A stretch of 64,000 bases of DNA, taken from Lentzea sp. NBRC 102530 (GTDB lineage Bacteria > Actinomycetota > Actinomycetes > Mycobacteriales > Pseudonocardiaceae). The DNA is taken from assembly GCF_030269365.1 (NCBI RefSeq), contig NZ_BSTF01000008.1:62001-126000 (forward strand), given 5' to 3'. The notes below the pieces were generated by a model. The model worked only from the letters and a program-made list of their open reading frames with translations. It was not told where the DNA came from and did not search any database. The position numbers were made by a program, and so were the translations under genes. Of the stretch, positions 43,441 to 63,133 are shown piece by piece; positions within the stretch are counted from its first letter, which is position 1; each line of letters begins with the position of its first letter.

Positions 43441-43467
43441 TTCAGGTTCGTTCAGCGTGGCTTCAGG
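43441..43467. promoter_or_regulatory. Triple direct repeat upstream of the response regulator
   Basis: TTCAGG (43441), TTCAGC (43451) and TTCAGG (43462) repeat with 10- and 11-bp periods, one helical turn. Tandem hexamers on one DNA face are the binding form of OmpR/PhoB-type dimers, and these lie 46-72 bp before the regulator start. Candidate autoregulatory site. Confidence 0.55.
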
Positions 43468-43561
43468 TTCACCCTGGCAGGCTCTGCGTCGTGGACGAGG
43501 GGATCCACACCAAGGGGGAGAAGGTGGCGGCGCCGCTTCGGGGGAACGGGGCTGCCACCTT

Positions 43562-44053
43562 CTACACGCGGTGCAGGAGTTCCCTGGCCAGCGCCTCGCC
43601 CCACCAGCGTTCGACCCGGTCCGGCCGCCACCCGCGTTCAACGGTCAGCGTCGTGTAGACGTCGATGTTGCACAGCGCCGCGTAGACGTCGACCGCTTCC
43701 TCGACGGTCAGTCCGTCCCGCAGCGTGTGTGCTGGCCACGACGAGAACACCCTCACGCGTGTCTCGTCCCCGCGCCGCCGCCCGTCGAGGTAAGCGCTTG
43801 CCAGTTCGGGCTCCGTTCGCGCCGCCTCCCTGACCAGCGCGATCACGTCCCCCGCCCGTTCGAAGAGCCTCCGGTCGTAGGCCGCCATCGCCGCGAGCTG
43901 CCGTGCGGGTTCCGCGTCCTCCAACTCGGCCACCATCGTCAGCGCGTCGGCGTCCAGGTCCGCCGCCTCGGCCACGGCCCGCACCAGCCCGGCCTTGTCC
44001 CCGTACGCGGCGTAGACCGTGGGCACCGACACCTCCGCCTCTTCGGCGACCGC
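43562..44053 (-). pseudogene. 5'-truncated TetR-family regulator
   Basis: The frame reads AVAEEAEVSVPTVYAAYGDK, the second half of a TetR helix-turn-helix, and then a normal TetR ligand domain to WWGEALARELLHRV. The first roughly 25 residues (helix 1 and the start of helix 2, e.g. the usual AALxLFxExG) are missing: upstream the frame turns into unrelated residues and meets a stop near 44113. A GTG at 44032 would start inside the HTH. So DNA binding is probably lost. The abrupt break coincides with a hydrophobic plus-strand coding fragment (44051-44133), suggesting a deletion junction. Confidence 0.6.
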
Positions 44054-44133
44054 TGGCGGGCTGGCTGCTGCGGGTCGTCTGGCTGGTCGCGTACGGGGTC
44101 GCGCTGCTCGTCAGGCCCTCGTCCACAGCGTGA
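44051..44133 (+). pseudogene. 3' remnant of a membrane-protein gene
   Basis: In one plus-strand frame the sequence reads LAGWLLRVVWLVAYGVALLV followed by RPSSTA and a TGA. This is a clear transmembrane helix with a short polar tail, exactly where the truncated TetR gene loses its 5' end. It is likely the last codons of a membrane-protein gene whose body was deleted. Too short for family assignment. Confidence 0.35.
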
Positions 44134-44686
44134 CGTCGCTGCTCGTCGCCACCACGAGCGTCCTGCCGGACGGTGAGAACCCGGCCGCTCGCAACTCCGA
44201 GTGCCGCGAGTGGAAGACGTGCCACCACCCTTCGCCGTGTTCCCCGCGGAAGGGACTCCAGGTGGACAGCAGGACCCGGTCGTGCGGCCAGTCAGGACTC
44301 ACCACGTCCACCGACCACCCGTCGGCTCCGGTGTGCAGCCCACCACCGGCCAATCCGGCCACCGGCACGCGAACCCCTTCGAGCACGCCGATCCCGGGAC
44401 AGGTCAGGTCGTCGTCCGGCCACCCCAGGTCGTCGTCCCGATCCCGCGCGAGCCGCTCCCCGGTGACGGCGTCCAGCAACCCGAGCCCCTGCGAGGACAC
44501 CACCAGCAGCAGCAGGTCCCGGCCGCTCACGGGGTCGACCCCGAACCCGACCCCGAGCAGTCCGCCGACCGCGATCTCGTGGTTGTCCGCCGGCCGCCAC
44601 GGCGCGGGGGCCGCCACCACGGGAGCCGCGAGGAACCGCGTCCGCAGGCCGAGCTGGTAGTCGGTCAGCGCAAGATCTTCCGCCAT
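44111..44686 (-). CDS. Hypothetical protein with beta-repeat character
   Basis: 191 aa with no signal peptide or membrane segment. Beta-rich segments such as DLLLLVVSSQGLGLLDAVTG, and a C-terminus RAAGFSPSGRTLVVATSSDV, resemble single propeller blades or a WD-like fold but cover too few repeats for a closed propeller. ATG 44686 (AEDLALTDYQLGL) was chosen over ATG 44746, which adds an Arg-rich extension. The family is not recognised. The stop overlaps the remnant junction region next to the TetR fragment. Confidence 0.55.
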   Translation of the reverse strand: MAEDLALTDYQLGLRTRFLAAPVVAAPAPWRPADNHEIAVGGLLGVGFGVDPVSGRDLLLLVVSSQGLGLLDAVTGERLARDRDDDLGWPDDDLTCPGIGVLEGVRVPVAGLAGGGLHTGADGWSVDVVSPDWPHDRVLLSTWSPFRGEHGEGWWHVFHSRHSELRAAGFSPSGRTLVVATSSDVTLWTRA

Positions 44687-44774
44687 CCCGCGAGCATGCC
44701 GTCGCACACCGGCGAAACCCGCGGGAGCCACCCTGAGCCGACGCACGCGGTGGGGCCTGCCTCGAACACCGCCT

Positions 44775-45425
44775 TCATCGACGTCGACGCGATCGACGTC
44801 GCGCTGGAACGGCTGCGGCGGTGGGGCGTTCCTCGTCGCTCTTCGCTGGTTCGATGACCAGCGGTGCCGCCGCGCCGGACGCGGCCTCGAGCTGGTTGAG
44901 GTGGGTCACCGCGCGGTCGAGCTGCTGGGCCAGCCGCGGGATCGAACTGGGCGGGAAGTAGACGTCCGCGCCGGCGTCGAGGAGGCGGCGGACCGGACCT
45001 TCGTGGACGACGCCGAGTTCGCGGTCCTCGACCTCCGCGATGACCACCCGCGCCTTCGGGAACGACGCGCGCAGCCCTCCGATCAGCTGCGGGCTCAACG
45101 GCGGGATCAGCAGCACCTCCGCGGTCCGGGGAGCGGAGTGCATGTCGAGCACGATGTAGTCGGGACCGAGCTGGCCCGACAGCGTGGCGCGCGCCGACGG
45201 CGACAGCTTCATCGCGGTCGCCACGACCGTGACGTCGTCGTACGCCTCCGAGGTGCCGGTCGTCGACGCCGGGGACGGCCGGGCGGCTCCGGTGATCTTC
45301 GCGAGCGGCACGCCGTCGCGGACGACGAAGAGGTCCTCGCCGGGGCGCAGTGCCTCGATCGTCGCGATGACGTCTTCCGGAAACCGGTCGCTGTCGATCC
45401 AGTGCGGACCGTGCTCGCCCCTCAT
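44775..45425 (-). CDS. Hypothetical protein, N-terminal Phd-like segment
   Basis: 216 aa. The N-terminal 45 residues (PEDVIATIEALRPGEDLFVV, then RDGVPLAKITG) resemble the start of Phd/YefM antitoxins (helix, then a strand with RxGxPxAxI). A middle alpha/beta domain (DDVTVVATAMKLSPSAR, YIVLDMHSAPRTAEVLLIPP, KARVVIAEVEDRELGVV) has a regular strand/helix pattern, and the C-terminus is very basic (ARRRSRRRR). No toxin partner is adjacent. Function unknown. Confidence 0.6.
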   Translation of the reverse strand: MRGEHGPHWIDSDRFPEDVIATIEALRPGEDLFVVRDGVPLAKITGAARPSPASTTGTSEAYDDVTVVATAMKLSPSARATLSGQLGPDYIVLDMHSAPRTAEVLLIPPLSPQLIGGLRASFPKARVVIAEVEDRELGVVHEGPVRRLLDAGADVYFPPSSIPRLAQQLDRAVTHLNQLEAASGAAAPLVIEPAKSDEERPTAAAVPARRRSRRRR

Positions 45426-45604
45426 GCCATCCGAGTCTGGCAGAGAACGGCGTGGTGCCGGTTGATCGTGGTTGCGGTTGATCGCGGCGGCGGAGGATCG
45501 AGGCGGTGACGTGCGTCTCGCGGTGAACCGCCCGCGTTCGGCAGCCGTGTCAACGGCGATGGCGTGGCTTGCCGCGAGGACTGTCAGGAAGGACGACCGC
45601 CCAC
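45426..45604. other. Promoter region of the ESX-type gene pair with a direct repeat
   Basis: 179 bp between divergent genes. CGGTTGATCG occurs twice with a 16-bp period (45459-45468 and 45475-45484), a possible regulator site. GGAAGGA at about 45590 serves as ribosome binding site for the WXG gene. Nothing else recognised. Confidence 0.45.
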
Positions 45605-45997
45605 ATGTACATCGTCGGTGACAAGGTCGGTGAGGAGAAGGTCGTTCCGCTCGGCGAGACCGTCACCTCGGGTCAGGTGCAGATCGACCCGGAGGCGGGC
45701 GAGGAACTCCGCAAGCAGCTGCAGGCCCAGATCGACCAGGTCGACTCGTGGATCGAACGCGCGACGTCCAGCATCGCCCGTCCGGCGGCCCTGGGCGCGA
45801 ACCCGGTGGGCGACAAGATGCGCGAGAAGTTCACGCAACGCGCCGAGGGTGAGCAGTACTCGTTCGTCAGCGTGATGACCGCGTACCGCACGGTTCTCGA
45901 GCAGACGAAGACCTCCATCGTCGAGGCGATCGGGAACTTCGAGGCGCTCGACCAGGAACAGCAGGCCGAACTGAAGAAGCACATGGGAACCAGCTGA
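45605..45997 (+). CDS. WXG100/ESX-type small secreted protein
   Basis: 130-aa all-helical protein lacking a signal peptide. The chain has a first helix containing EELRKQLQAQIDQVDSWIER and a second containing SVMTAYRTVLEQTKTSIVEA, giving the helical hairpin of ESX substrates; the canonical WxG turn is absent, so the match rests on size, helical content and the partner gene. ATG 45605 (YIVGDKVGEEKVV) follows GGAAGGA; an ATG at 45569 is out of context. The partner gene starts 28 bp after the stop, as for EsxB-like/PPE-like operons. Confidence 0.65.
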   Translation: MYIVGDKVGEEKVVPLGETVTSGQVQIDPEAGEELRKQLQAQIDQVDSWIERATSSIARPAALGANPVGDKMREKFTQRAEGEQYSFVSVMTAYRTVLEQTKTSIVEAIGNFEALDQEQQAELKKHMGTS

Positions 45998-46024
45998 TCC
46001 ACCGACGCGAGAGACGAGCCCGCC

Positions 46025-47527
46025 ATGGCCCTCGAGACCGACCCGAGCGAGGTCGAGAACGTCCCGGTCCTCACGGACCCGCAGAACTGGGCGTCCCGAT
46101 CGCACCAAGAGCTCTATGCCGCGGTGCACAACAACAACGACCCCGGTCAAGCCGGCCAGATCAGCTCCGACTGGGGCAAGTACGGCAGCGAGCTCACCGA
46201 GGCCTCCCGAGTCATCAACTCGGTCATCACCTCATCCGAGTCCAAGTGGACCGGTGGTGCAGCGGACGCCGCCCGCGCCGCGATGAAGAAGCTCGGTGAC
46301 TGGGTGGACGAGACGGCTCGCACCGCGGTCGAGGTCGGCAACAAGGTCGCCGACCAGGGCCGCGTGATGGAGAACGCCCGCGCGCAAATGCCCGCGCCGG
46401 TGGAGTTCGACTGGAACAAGGCCGCCGCCGCGCTCGCCCAGCCGGGCACGCCCGCGTTCGTCCTGGCTTCCGTCGACATCGCCGTGGCGAACCTCGTGTC
46501 GCGGGTGGCACACGACCAGGCGGTCACCGTGATGACCGACATGGAGAACAACTCCCGCCAGATCGACGCGTCGACGCCGGCCTTCAAGCCGCCGTTCAAC
46601 CCGAACACCGGCCAGGTCGAGGAACCGGTGATCGCCCTGCCGCGCACCGGCGCCGCGGCCCTCAGCAGCGGCGTGGACGGTTTCACCCGTATGCAGTCCA
46701 CTGTGGACGCACCGGTCGCGACCGGTGCGCAGACCGGCTCTGGTGGTGGCGCCGGGTACACCCCGCAGATGGGCGGGAACACCGGCAACACCAACGCCGC
46801 CGCGGCCTACACGCCGACCGCGCCCGCCTACAGCCCGGCCGCGAGCTCCAGCACCCACGCTTCCGGCAGCTACACGCCGCAGACGGGTACGACCACCACG
46901 AGCGGGAGCACCGTCCCGGCCGTGGGTCGCGACGTGCCCAATCCGATCTACAACCCCCAGAACCCCGGCTACAGCCCCCAAGCGGTCAAGGGCGGCCCCG
47001 TTCCCTACTCGCCGACGGCTCCTGGTTACAACGGACCTGGCGGCGCAGGCGGTCGTGATGCACTCGGTGGTGGCACGGGCGCGAAGGGCGGCCCCGTGCC
47101 GTACACGCCGCAGATGGGCGCAGGTGGTGGCGGCGCAGGTGGTGCCGGTGGCGCTGGCGCGGGCATGAAGGGCGGCCCCGTGCCGTACACCCCGCAGATG
47201 GGTGCGGGCGGCGGCGGTGGCGGTGGTGGTGCAGGAGGTGGAGGTGGCGGTGCCGGCGGCTCGCTGCAGTCCGGTGGTGCGGCGGGCGTTCAAGCCCAAG
47301 GCCGCGGCGGCTTCCCGATGAGCACGGGCCCCGGCGCGACCTCGGCAGCAGCCGGCATGGGCGCGGGCGCCCCGATGGGCGGTGCCCCCGCGGCCGGCGG
47401 CCGCGGCGAAGAGGACAAGGAACACCGCTCCGCCAGCTACATCATCGCCGGCGACCTGTTCGAACTCCCCGGCGAGAACCTGCCCCCGTCGGTGATCGGC
47501 GCCGCCAGGAGCAAGTCGCGGACCTAG
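46025..47527 (+). CDS. PPE/WXG100-like ESX-secreted protein with Gly-rich repeat tail
   Basis: 500 aa. N-terminal 170 residues are helical with an ESX-type W-x-G turn (SSESKWTGGAADAARAAMKK). From about 215 a low-complexity Pro/Tyr/Gly/Thr region contains repeated YTPQMG and KGGPVPY units, and the last 30 residues are conserved-looking (SYIIAGDLFELPGENLPPS). The layout resembles PPE-like proteins of Pseudonocardiaceae. It is translated after the small WXG protein, the two probably exported as a heterodimer. No ESX secretion machinery lies in the window. A perfect hairpin lies 13 bp after the stop. Confidence 0.75.
   Translation: MALETDPSEVENVPVLTDPQNWASRSHQELYAAVHNNNDPGQAGQISSDWGKYGSELTEASRVINSVITSSESKWTGGAADAARAAMKKLGDWVDETARTAVEVGNKVADQGRVMENARAQMPAPVEFDWNKAAAALAQPGTPAFVLASVDIAVANLVSRVAHDQAVTVMTDMENNSRQIDASTPAFKPPFNPNTGQVEEPVIALPRTGAAALSSGVDGFTRMQSTVDAPVATGAQTGSGGGAGYTPQMGGNTGNTNAAAAYTPTAPAYSPAASSSTHASGSYTPQTGTTTTSGSTVPAVGRDVPNPIYNPQNPGYSPQAVKGGPVPYSPTAPGYNGPGGAGGRDALGGGTGAKGGPVPYTPQMGAGGGGAGGAGGAGAGMKGGPVPYTPQMGAGGGGGGGGAGGGGGGAGGSLQSGGAAGVQAQGRGGFPMSTGPGATSAAAGMGAGAPMGGAPAAGGRGEEDKEHRSASYIIAGDLFELPGENLPPSVIGAARSKSRT
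46988..47209 (+). repeat. Three KGGPVPY-coding repeat units
   Basis: In-frame copies of KGGPVPY begin at 46988, 47084 and 47168; copies 2 and 3 share KGGPVPYTPQMGAG almost identically at DNA level, separated by Gly/Ala-rich spacers. Recent duplication within the secreted protein's tail. Confidence 0.85.
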
Positions 47528-47540
47528 CCGGCCGGAACAC

Positions 47541-47568
47541 CGCCGCCTGACCTCCGGCTCAGGCGGCG
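47541..47568. terminator. 10-bp-stem hairpin between convergent genes
   Basis: CGCCGCCTGA at 47541-47550 pairs perfectly with TCAGGCGGCG at 47559-47568 around an 8-nt loop. It lies 13 bp after the PPE-like gene and overlaps the stop of the converging YceI remnant, so it may once have served both genes as a bidirectional terminator. Confidence 0.7.
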
Positions 47569-47787
47569 GGCACGGCCTGGATCTCCAGCGTCAGATCGGT
47601 GGCGTCCCCGATCAGCAGCGGCCCGCCGGGGTGGTTCTCGACGTCGAAGTAGTCGGCGGAGCTCAGGCGCGCCGCGGGCCGCGATGCCGGTGTGCAACGA
47701 CCACGTGCCGATCTGCGCGGTGACGCTGGACTTCTCCGTGCCCTTCACGCGGCCGGCGACGAAGCGGGTCGCGAAGGTGACGGAGGA
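47559..47787 (-). pseudogene. YceI-domain gene remnant
   Basis: Minus-strand translation shows SSVTFATRFVAGRVKGT and SSVTAQIGTWSLHTGI in one frame, then after a +1 shift SSADYFDVENHP and LTLEIQAVPAA with a stop. These are the N-terminal, RD-x-HLxS-x-FFDVE and C-terminal blocks of the YceI lipid-binding lipocalin-like family. At about 75 codons it is less than half the usual 180 residues, lacks the N-terminal strand and the middle block between FDVENHP and the last strand, and is frameshifted near 47665-47690. Decayed beyond function. Confidence 0.6.
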
Positions 47788-47933
47788 GCAGCCGCCGCGA
47801 ACCCAGGGCGATGTGATGAACGAGGAACTCCGCAAGGCGCACTGCCTGTTGGTGCCGCTGTACAGCGGTTTTGGATTTCCGGCGCGCGTTTGTCACGCTC
47901 GGCGGGGCAAACCCGATCTGGAGTGGAGGGGTC

Positions 47934-48521
47934 GTGGCAGGTCCGCTGGACCGGATCCGCGCGGAGATCATCGCTCACGAGTCCAACGCCTGGGCGCGCG
48001 AGCTCGGCTACCAGCCGATCTACGCCGCGGCCCCCGGCGCGAGGATCGCCCTCGTCGGGCAGGCGCCCGGCCGCAAGGCCCAGGAGAGCGGCGTGCCGTG
48101 GAACGACGTCAGCGGGGTGCGGCTGCGCAGCTGGCTGGACGTCACGGACGAGCAGTTCTACGACCCCGGGCTGTTCGCGATCCTGCCGATGGACTTCTAC
48201 TACCCCGGCAAGGCCAAGTCCGGAGACCTCCCGCCGCGCAAGGGTTTCGCGGACCTCTGGCACCGGCGGATCCTCGCCGAGCTGCCGCGGGTGAGCCTCG
48301 TCGTCCTGGTGGGCAGCTACGCCCAGAAGCACTACCTGGGCACCCGCGCCAAGCCGAGCCTCACCGAGACCGTGCGCGCCTACGCCGAGTACCTGCCGTC
48401 GACGATCCCGCTCGTGCACCCGTCCCCGTTGAACTTCCGCTGGCAGACCAAGAACCCGTGGTTCGAGACGGACGTGGTCCCCGCGCTGCGGTCCGCGGTG
48501 GCCGCGGCGATCACGTCCTAG
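47934..48521 (+). CDS. Uracil-DNA glycosylase-superfamily protein
   Basis: 195 aa. Motif 1 ALVGQAPGRKAQESGVPWND, an internal FAILPMDFYYPG, and motif 3 VHPSPLNFRWQ mark the uracil-DNA glycosylase superfamily; the catalytic-loop acidic residue pattern of Ung (GQDPYH) is replaced by GQAPG, as in families 4/5 and related groups. Base-excision DNA repair in the cytoplasm is expected. Start GTG 47934 (AGPLDRIRAEI) follows GGAGGGG; the longer ORF from 47871 adds residues from the decayed YceI region. Its TAG overlaps the TAG of the converging MocR remnant in the tetramer CTAG. Confidence 0.8.
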   Translation: MAGPLDRIRAEIIAHESNAWARELGYQPIYAAAPGARIALVGQAPGRKAQESGVPWNDVSGVRLRSWLDVTDEQFYDPGLFAILPMDFYYPGKAKSGDLPPRKGFADLWHRRILAELPRVSLVVLVGSYAQKHYLGTRAKPSLTETVRAYAEYLPSTIPLVHPSPLNFRWQTKNPWFETDVVPALRSAVAAAITS

Positions 48522-48694
48522 CCGAGCGCACGTACCAGGGCTTCCAGCGCACCCGGCCAACCGCTGGGCGAGGGGGCCGCGAACCCCACGACCACCCCGT
48601 CGCGGTCCGAAGTGGACCCCGGGTCGCGGAAGAGGTCGAGCGGTTCGACGGCGAGCGACTCCCGGGCGGCGCGCCGCGCGAGTTCCGCGCCGCT
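48518..48694 (-). pseudogene. 3' remnant of a MocR/GntR-aminotransferase-like regulator
   Basis: The minus strand reads ELARRAARESLAVEPLDLF and DGVVVGFAAPSPSGWPGALE then ALVRALG and a stop. This matches the last 60 residues of MocR-type regulators (class I aminotransferase domain, VxPLSxYY and LVLGYA-like strand). Upstream of about 48694 homology stops; the next codons on this strand (48695-48756, another frame) encode VPRLVFALGILLFVLLG, a transmembrane helix perhaps from a PLDc_N-type membrane gene. So this 290-bp stretch is a mosaic of remnants. Confidence 0.5.
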
Positions 48695-48809
48695 CCGGCG
48701 GGGTGTCCGAGCAGCACGAACAGCAGGATGCCGAGCGCGAACACGAGGCGAGGCACCGCACCCGCTACGTTGGTCGGGAGGTCCTGGCAGAGCAAGGGGG
48801 AGTTGCCAC

Positions 48810-49775
48810 GTGAGCGCGTCGGCCCGCATCGCCGTCCCGGCCGCACTGGCCGCCTCGTACCGGAGGAACGGCGGCGAGGCCGAGCGGGAGTGGATCGACG
48901 CGCTGCCGGGGTTGGTCGACCGGTTCCTGGACGAGTGGACGCTGGAACCGGACGGGCAGCCGCGCTCCGGAGAAGCGGCGCTGGTGCTGCCGGTCCGGCG
49001 GACAGGCGGCGGACGCGCGGCACTGCGGTTGCAGATGCCCAAGACCGAGACGAGGGCCGCGCTGATCGGGCTGCGGGTCTGGGACGGCGCGGGCGTCGTG
49101 CGGTTGCTCGACAGCGATCCGGAGACCTGCGCGATGCTGCTGGAACGGCTCGACGACACGCGCACCCTCGCGGACGTCGAGGACGACGACGAGGCGATGA
49201 CCGTGCTCGCGGGGCTGCTGAGGAAGTTGACGCCGGTGACCGCGCCCGGTGGTGTGCCGCGGCTCGGTGACATCGCGGCCGAGATGCTGGCGCAGACCCC
49301 CGCGGCGATGGCCGCTCTGACCGATCCGGCGGACCGGGAGCTGCTGGGTTCGTGTGCCGCCGCGGTGCGGGAACTGGCCGGCGAACCCGGCGACCGCCTC
49401 CTGCACTGGGACCTGCACCACGGCAACGTGCTGGCCGCGGACCGCGAGCCGTGGCTGGCGATCGACCCGGAGCCGCTGGCCGGCGATCCGGGGTTCGACC
49501 TGTGGCCCGCCTTGGACGGCGGGTGGGACGCCGTGGTCGCCACCGGCGAACCGGTTCGGGTGGTGCGGCGGCGCTTCGACCTGCTCACCGCCGAACTGGG
49601 CCTCGACCGCGACCGGGCTGCCGGGTGGACCCTGGGGCGGGTGCTGCAGAACTGCCTGTGGGACGTGGAAGACGGTGCCACCGCACTGGACCGCAGGCAG
49701 GTGACGATGGCCGCCGCCATGCGGTCTGCGGCGGCCGCCACGTCCGGAGCCACTCGCGTGCCGAGTGCCGGGTGA
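48810..49775 (+). CDS. Aminoglycoside/hydroxyurea phosphotransferase, APH(6)-like
   Basis: 321 aa. Matches the streptomycin 6-kinase/hydroxyurea kinase family: LQMPKTETRAALIGLRVW, WDGAGVVRLLDSD, LLLERL-like AMLLERLDD, catalytic loop LLHWDLHHGNVLA (H-x-D-L-x-x-G-N; the usual Gly after His is Trp) and metal-binding IDPEPLAGDPGFDLWP. Members phosphorylate streptomycin at O-6 or hydroxyurea, conferring resistance; many chromosomal copies in actinomycetes have no proven substrate. GTG 48810 (SASARIAVP) has AAGGGGGA upstream. It lies beside, not inside, the PKS operon and is convergent with it. Confidence 0.85.
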   Translation: MSASARIAVPAALAASYRRNGGEAEREWIDALPGLVDRFLDEWTLEPDGQPRSGEAALVLPVRRTGGGRAALRLQMPKTETRAALIGLRVWDGAGVVRLLDSDPETCAMLLERLDDTRTLADVEDDDEAMTVLAGLLRKLTPVTAPGGVPRLGDIAAEMLAQTPAAMAALTDPADRELLGSCAAAVRELAGEPGDRLLHWDLHHGNVLAADREPWLAIDPEPLAGDPGFDLWPALDGGWDAVVATGEPVRVVRRRFDLLTAELGLDRDRAAGWTLGRVLQNCLWDVEDGATALDRRQVTMAAAMRSAAAATSGATRVPSAG

Positions 49776-49799
49776 CGACCAGGCTCGGCGAGCAGGAGA

Positions 49800-51286
49800 T
49801 CACGAGGACCGCCACCCGCTGGGCAACCGGTACGGACCGGCCCACGGCTCCAGCGGCATGCGCCACGCGTTCACCTGGAACGAGATCTTGCGGTACTCCC
49901 CGCACAACGTGACCAGCTCGATCAACTCCACCGGCGAGTAGTGCGCGGCCAGTGCGCGCCAGGTGTCGTCGGTGATGGTGGACCGCTCGTGCAACTCGTC
50001 CAGCGCGGTGATCAGCACCTGCTCACGCGGCGACCACGGGGCGGAGTCCACCGGGTGCGACAGGGCGTCGATCTCGGCGGCGGACAGTCCTGCTGCGGCG
50101 GCGATGGGCAGGTGGTGGTTCCACTGGTAGGGCGCGACGCAGTTCCAGGCACCGCGCAGGATGACGATCTCGCGGTCGCGCGCGGGCAGCACGCCGGTCA
50201 CCACGCCTCGGGCGATGGGCACCGTCTGCTCGTAGAGGTGCGGGTGGCGCACCAGGGCCAGCAGGATGTTCGGGGTCTGCGCGCGGTGTTCGTCCCAGAT
50301 CGCGCTCGCCCCCTCGGTGAGCGCCAGCCGTTCGTCGGTGACCGGGTCGCGGTCGGCGGGGGCGTACGGGCGCACCCGCGGGGGACGGCGCAGGCCCTCG
50401 GCGATCTCGGCGGCCAGGGTGAGCGATGCCGCGCGCGGGGTCGGGGGGCCGCCGAACTCGTGGTAGAGGTGGGCGACCGTGACGGCGAGGTTCTCGGGGC
50501 ACGCCCAGTCCGCCCAGCGGCGCATGGGCAGGTCCACCGCGGTCTCCTCCACCGGCATGCCCCGGTCGAAGCGGCGGCGGGTCTCGACCAGCAGGTGCTC
50601 CAGGTAGTTGCGGAAGTCGAGGATGCCGGCGACGGTGGTCACCGGGCCGCGGCCGGGCACCACGACGGCGGGCCGCATCGACGCCATTTCCGCGCACACC
50701 TCGTACCACCGGGCGGTGGAACCCGACCACTGCGCGGGGTGGGTGCCGGGGCAGAGCAGGTCGCCGGTGATCAGGGTTTCGTCGTCGGGCAGCCACACCG
50801 CGGTGTCGCCCGTGCTGTGCGCGGGGCCGAGGTCGACCAGTTCGACCGGCACGGTGCCCAGCTTGATCGTCGTGCAGGCGTCGAAGGTCGCGCCGGTCGC
50901 GAAACCCGGTTCGGACAGGTCGAAACCGGCGAGCGCGCGCCGCAGGTACCGGTCCAGCAACGAGTCCGGCTCGGCGGTCACCTGGTCGGGATCGGCGGCG
51001 ATCTCGGCGGCGACGCGGGCGCTGACGTGCACCTCGGCCCCGGCCAGAGCGCCCCACCCGCCGTGCCGGTGCACGGCGGCGTCGGTCACCACCAGGTGTC
51101 CGATGTGGACGTCCGGGAGGGCGGAGCGGGCGGCGTCGAGCAACCGCTCGGTGTGCGCGCGGTCGCGCAGGGCGTTGACGAGCAACCCCTCGGCGCCGTC
51201 GTGCACGACGGCGCTGGTGCCGCTCGCCCAACGCCTGTCGCCGTTGGGCCACACCAGGGTGTGCTTGCCGATGCGGAGCGGTGTGG

Positions 51287-51290
<4 letters not shown>
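49800..51290 (-). CDS. MBL-fold / carboxymuconolactone-decarboxylase (AhpD-like) fusion protein
   Basis: 496 aa. Residues 1-270 have the metallo-beta-lactamase fold (IGHLVVTDAAVHRHGGWGAL, LGPAHSTGDTAVWLPD, LITGDLLCPGTHP, VVVPGRGPVT). The first metal motif HxHxDH is replaced by DAAVHRHGG and the late PGHG by PGRG, while GPAHSTGD and TGD are retained, so the di-zinc site is probably degenerate. Residues about 310-496 are a CMD/AhpD-like domain (REIVILRGAWNCVAPYQWNHH, WSPREQVLITALDELHER, YRKISFQVNAWRM). The start overlaps the PKS stop by 4 nt (ATGA), so it belongs to the PKS pathway, perhaps in product release or tailoring. The CMD Cys is present in WNCV without the classic CxxC. Confidence 0.75.
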
Positions 51291-63043
<11,753 letters not shown>

Positions 63044-63133
63044 CGACCCCTCCAGATGCGCGCGGGGAATCGACCAGGGATCACCGCGCCTGACAAAGCT
63101 TTCGCGTGTGTGGTGCGACCTGCCGGGAAATCC
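63044..63133. other. Gap between FkbH-like and PKS genes
   Basis: 90 bp. GGAGGGGTC lies directly upstream of the PKS ATG as ribosome binding site. No strong hairpin is seen, so FkbH-like and PKS genes are probably one transcript. Confidence 0.5.

Noticed and set aside
43396..49800. Mobile element or integrase behind the decayed region
   Set aside because: No transposase, integrase, terminal inverted repeats or tRNA attachment site could be seen; decay is shown only by gene fragments.
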